Source: Candidatus Bathyarchaeota archaeon (GTDB lineage: Archaea; Thermoproteota; Bathyarchaeia; TCS64). Taken from it: a DNA stretch of 5,750 nucleotides. Position 1 is the first letter of the stretch; the number at the start of each line of letters is the position of its first letter. The position numbers were made by a program, and so were the translations under genes. Of the stretch, positions 4,369 to 5,750 are shown one piece after another. Where the stretch lies: contig JAOZIG010000145.1 of the NCBI GenBank assembly GCA_026014515.1, forward strand, positions 1-5,750. Reading direction: 5' to 3'. The notes beneath the pieces were generated by a model. That model did no database searches and had not been told where the DNA came from. It worked only from the letters and a program-made list of their open reading frames with translations.

Positions 4369-5750
4369 ATGGTTTCATTCCCAAAAAAAAGTAGCATACT
4401 CTTAGGGCTCCTATGTTTAACGACTATTCTATTCTTTTATCATGTAGTTTCCGGAGCCGAGGCAGAAACAGTCAATATAGGAGTAATTTGGGCTAATGAA
4501 GACTGGGCCTCCTTCTCTGAGCCCATTGTTTCTCTAGCTGAACAAGATATCAACCAATACATGATAGAAAACGGATACAACTACCAGTTTGAGTTCGTTT
4601 ATAAAAACGCTTATGAAAGCCCAGAAACGCATCTCGAAAAAATAATTGAACTTGACGAGGAAGGAATAAATTTAGTCATAGGCTGTACGTGGAGTAGATT
4701 TGCTGATGGATCGGTTGAGTATGCTAATGAGAATGACATGGTAATTATTAGCCCAAGCTCCACAGCTGAAGGCTACGATATTAAAGATAATTTCTTCAGA
4801 CTTGTTCCTACAGAAGATAGTAAAAACCCCGTATTAGGGGAACTAATGTGGAGCCAAGGAAAAAAAGTGTGTATTATCATTGGCCCAGACCAAGCGCTTG
4901 AAAATCCAAGTATTGAAGATACTTTGCAGCAACTGGATATTGAGTATACAATGATTACTTATGAGGAAACTGGAGAACCAATCGATTTTTCTAGCTTTGC
5001 TGCTGAGGTAGAGACACAGGTTAGAGAGTTTGGAGAGTATTATTCCTTTGATGAAATCACAATCTATATGCATGCACTAAGCTATTGGAGAATTTCAGAA
5101 ATAGCAAATTCACTCAACGGCTACGAGACGATGCAAGATGTCATTTGGTATGTTAATGAAGAATTAATTGAATCTAATCTATTTCATGATGATCTTGATC
5201 CAGATAGCACGGTTTTCAAGTTTTATTTCCCTCATGTATATTTAGAAGATTCAGCTCAGTACCGTGATGTAAACGAAAGATACATATCGATAGTAGGTTC
5301 CGATCTCGGGTTATATAATGCAACCCTCTACGATACATGTTGGCTATACGCATACACAATACTAGAAGCCGAATCACAAAATACGCTTAATGTATTGAAT
5401 CAGCTTCCATTAACTGCAGCAAATCATAATGGAATCACAGGCACATGGCTGCTTGATGCAGGAGGTGACCGCATATCTCCTGACTACTCTATAATGGGAC
5501 TTGCAGATTCACCTGAAATCACGTTCCAGAAATATGCTTACTATAATACAAGAACATCTGAGATAATCTGGACATACGAGACTGGACTAGAGCGAGCTAT
5601 CAATCCTGAAATCCACGTTGAAACAAATGGCCCTTACAGTGGAAATATACTTTCTGGAGAAGGTAGCACAGATATCTATTTCACGGCTGACGGAACATAC
5701 CTGCTAACTGGTGATATCAAGAGCTATAAGTGGAGTTTCGGTGATGGGTC
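4369..5750 (+). CDS. Secreted type I periplasmic-binding-protein-like protein with C-terminal PKD domain, partial (3' end missing)
   Basis: The frame from ATG 4369 stays open for 460 codons to the window edge, so the C-terminus is missing. Residues 1-32 look like a Sec signal peptide: K6-K7, a hydrophobic core at about 9-28, and a possible A-E-A cleavage site at 30-32. Residues about 34-405 resemble the ligand-binding fold of branched-chain amino acid/BMP-type receptors: VNIGVIWA (35-42), NLVIGC (101-106), VIISPSSTAEG (125-135), FRLVPTED (143-150) and KKVCIIIGPDQ (165-175). The sequence is divergent from typical transport LivJ proteins. From about N420 (NGPYSG) to YKWSFGDG (453-460) it enters a PKD domain, an extracellular beta-sandwich common in archaeal surface proteins. 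It could be a surface sensor or tethered substrate-capture protein; no permease or ATPase is in view. Ligand unknown. Confidence 0.82.
   Translation, partial: MVSFPKKSSILLGLLCLTTILFFYHVVSGAEAETVNIGVIWANEDWASFSEPIVSLAEQDINQYMIENGYNYQFEFVYKNAYESPETHLEKIIELDEEGINLVIGCTWSRFADGSVEYANENDMVIISPSSTAEGYDIKDNFFRLVPTEDSKNPVLGELMWSQGKKVCIIIGPDQALENPSIEDTLQQLDIEYTMITYEETGEPIDFSSFAAEVETQVREFGEYYSFDEITIYMHALSYWRISEIANSLNGYETMQDVIWYVNEELIESNLFHDDLDPDSTVFKFYFPHVYLEDSAQYRDVNERYISIVGSDLGLYNATLYDTCWLYAYTILEAESQNTLNVLNQLPLTAANHNGITGTWLLDAGGDRISPDYSIMGLADSPEITFQKYAYYNTRTSEIIWTYETGLERAINPEIHVETNGPYSGNILSGEGSTDIYFTADGTYLLTGDIKSYKWSFGDG

Noticed and set aside
1..5750. CRISPR array, tRNA, rRNA, insertion sequence or integration site
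   Set aside because: No regularly spaced repeats, cloverleaf-like sequence, transposase or terminal inverted repeats were seen on either strand.

Overview
The window looks archaeal. It encodes a protein of the MtrH (tetrahydromethanopterin S-methyltransferase subunit H) family, a corrinoid protein of the one-carbon methyltransferase type, a RACo-type corrinoid activator, a membrane-anchored DUF2202 ferritin-like protein, and a secreted periplasmic-binding-protein-like protein that runs into a PKD domain. Several genes have an AT-rich TATA-like element close to the start codon and no convincing Shine-Dalgarno, which fits leaderless archaeal transcripts. No mtrA-G genes or methyl-CoM reductase genes are visible. 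The layout resembles the stand-alone corrinoid methyltransferase loci of non-methanogenic archaea such as Asgard or Bathyarchaeia-like lineages, but that placement is inference and no marker here settles it.

Left part (1 to about 3394) is a corrinoid-dependent methyl-transfer locus. On the minus strand, in transcription order, come a RACo-like reductive activator (2421-742), a corrinoid protein (700-59), and the first 20 codons of a third gene that leaves the window (62-1). The third gene looks like a UroD-fold methyltransferase and seems to start at CTG within a CTGA overlap. Divergent from this group, 73 bp away, is an mtrH-like gene (2495-3394). The proposed route is: a substrate-specific methyltransferase (the partial gene or one outside the window) methylates the cob(I)alamin of the corrinoid protein; the MtrH-like protein passes the methyl group to or from a tetrahydropterin; the activator re-reduces corrinoid that has been oxidised to Co(II).

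Middle part (about 3395-4368): mtrH ends in a small perfect hairpin and converges on a minus-strand DUF2202 gene (4124-3429), an exported or membrane-anchored ferritin-like protein. A 244-bp AT-rich gap then holds two divergent candidate promoters and no gene I can support.

Right part (4369-5750) is one plus-strand gene, open at the right edge. It encodes an exported type I periplasmic-binding-protein-like protein whose C-terminal part begins a PKD domain. It looks AT-richer than the left part and has no obvious functional tie to the methyl-transfer genes.
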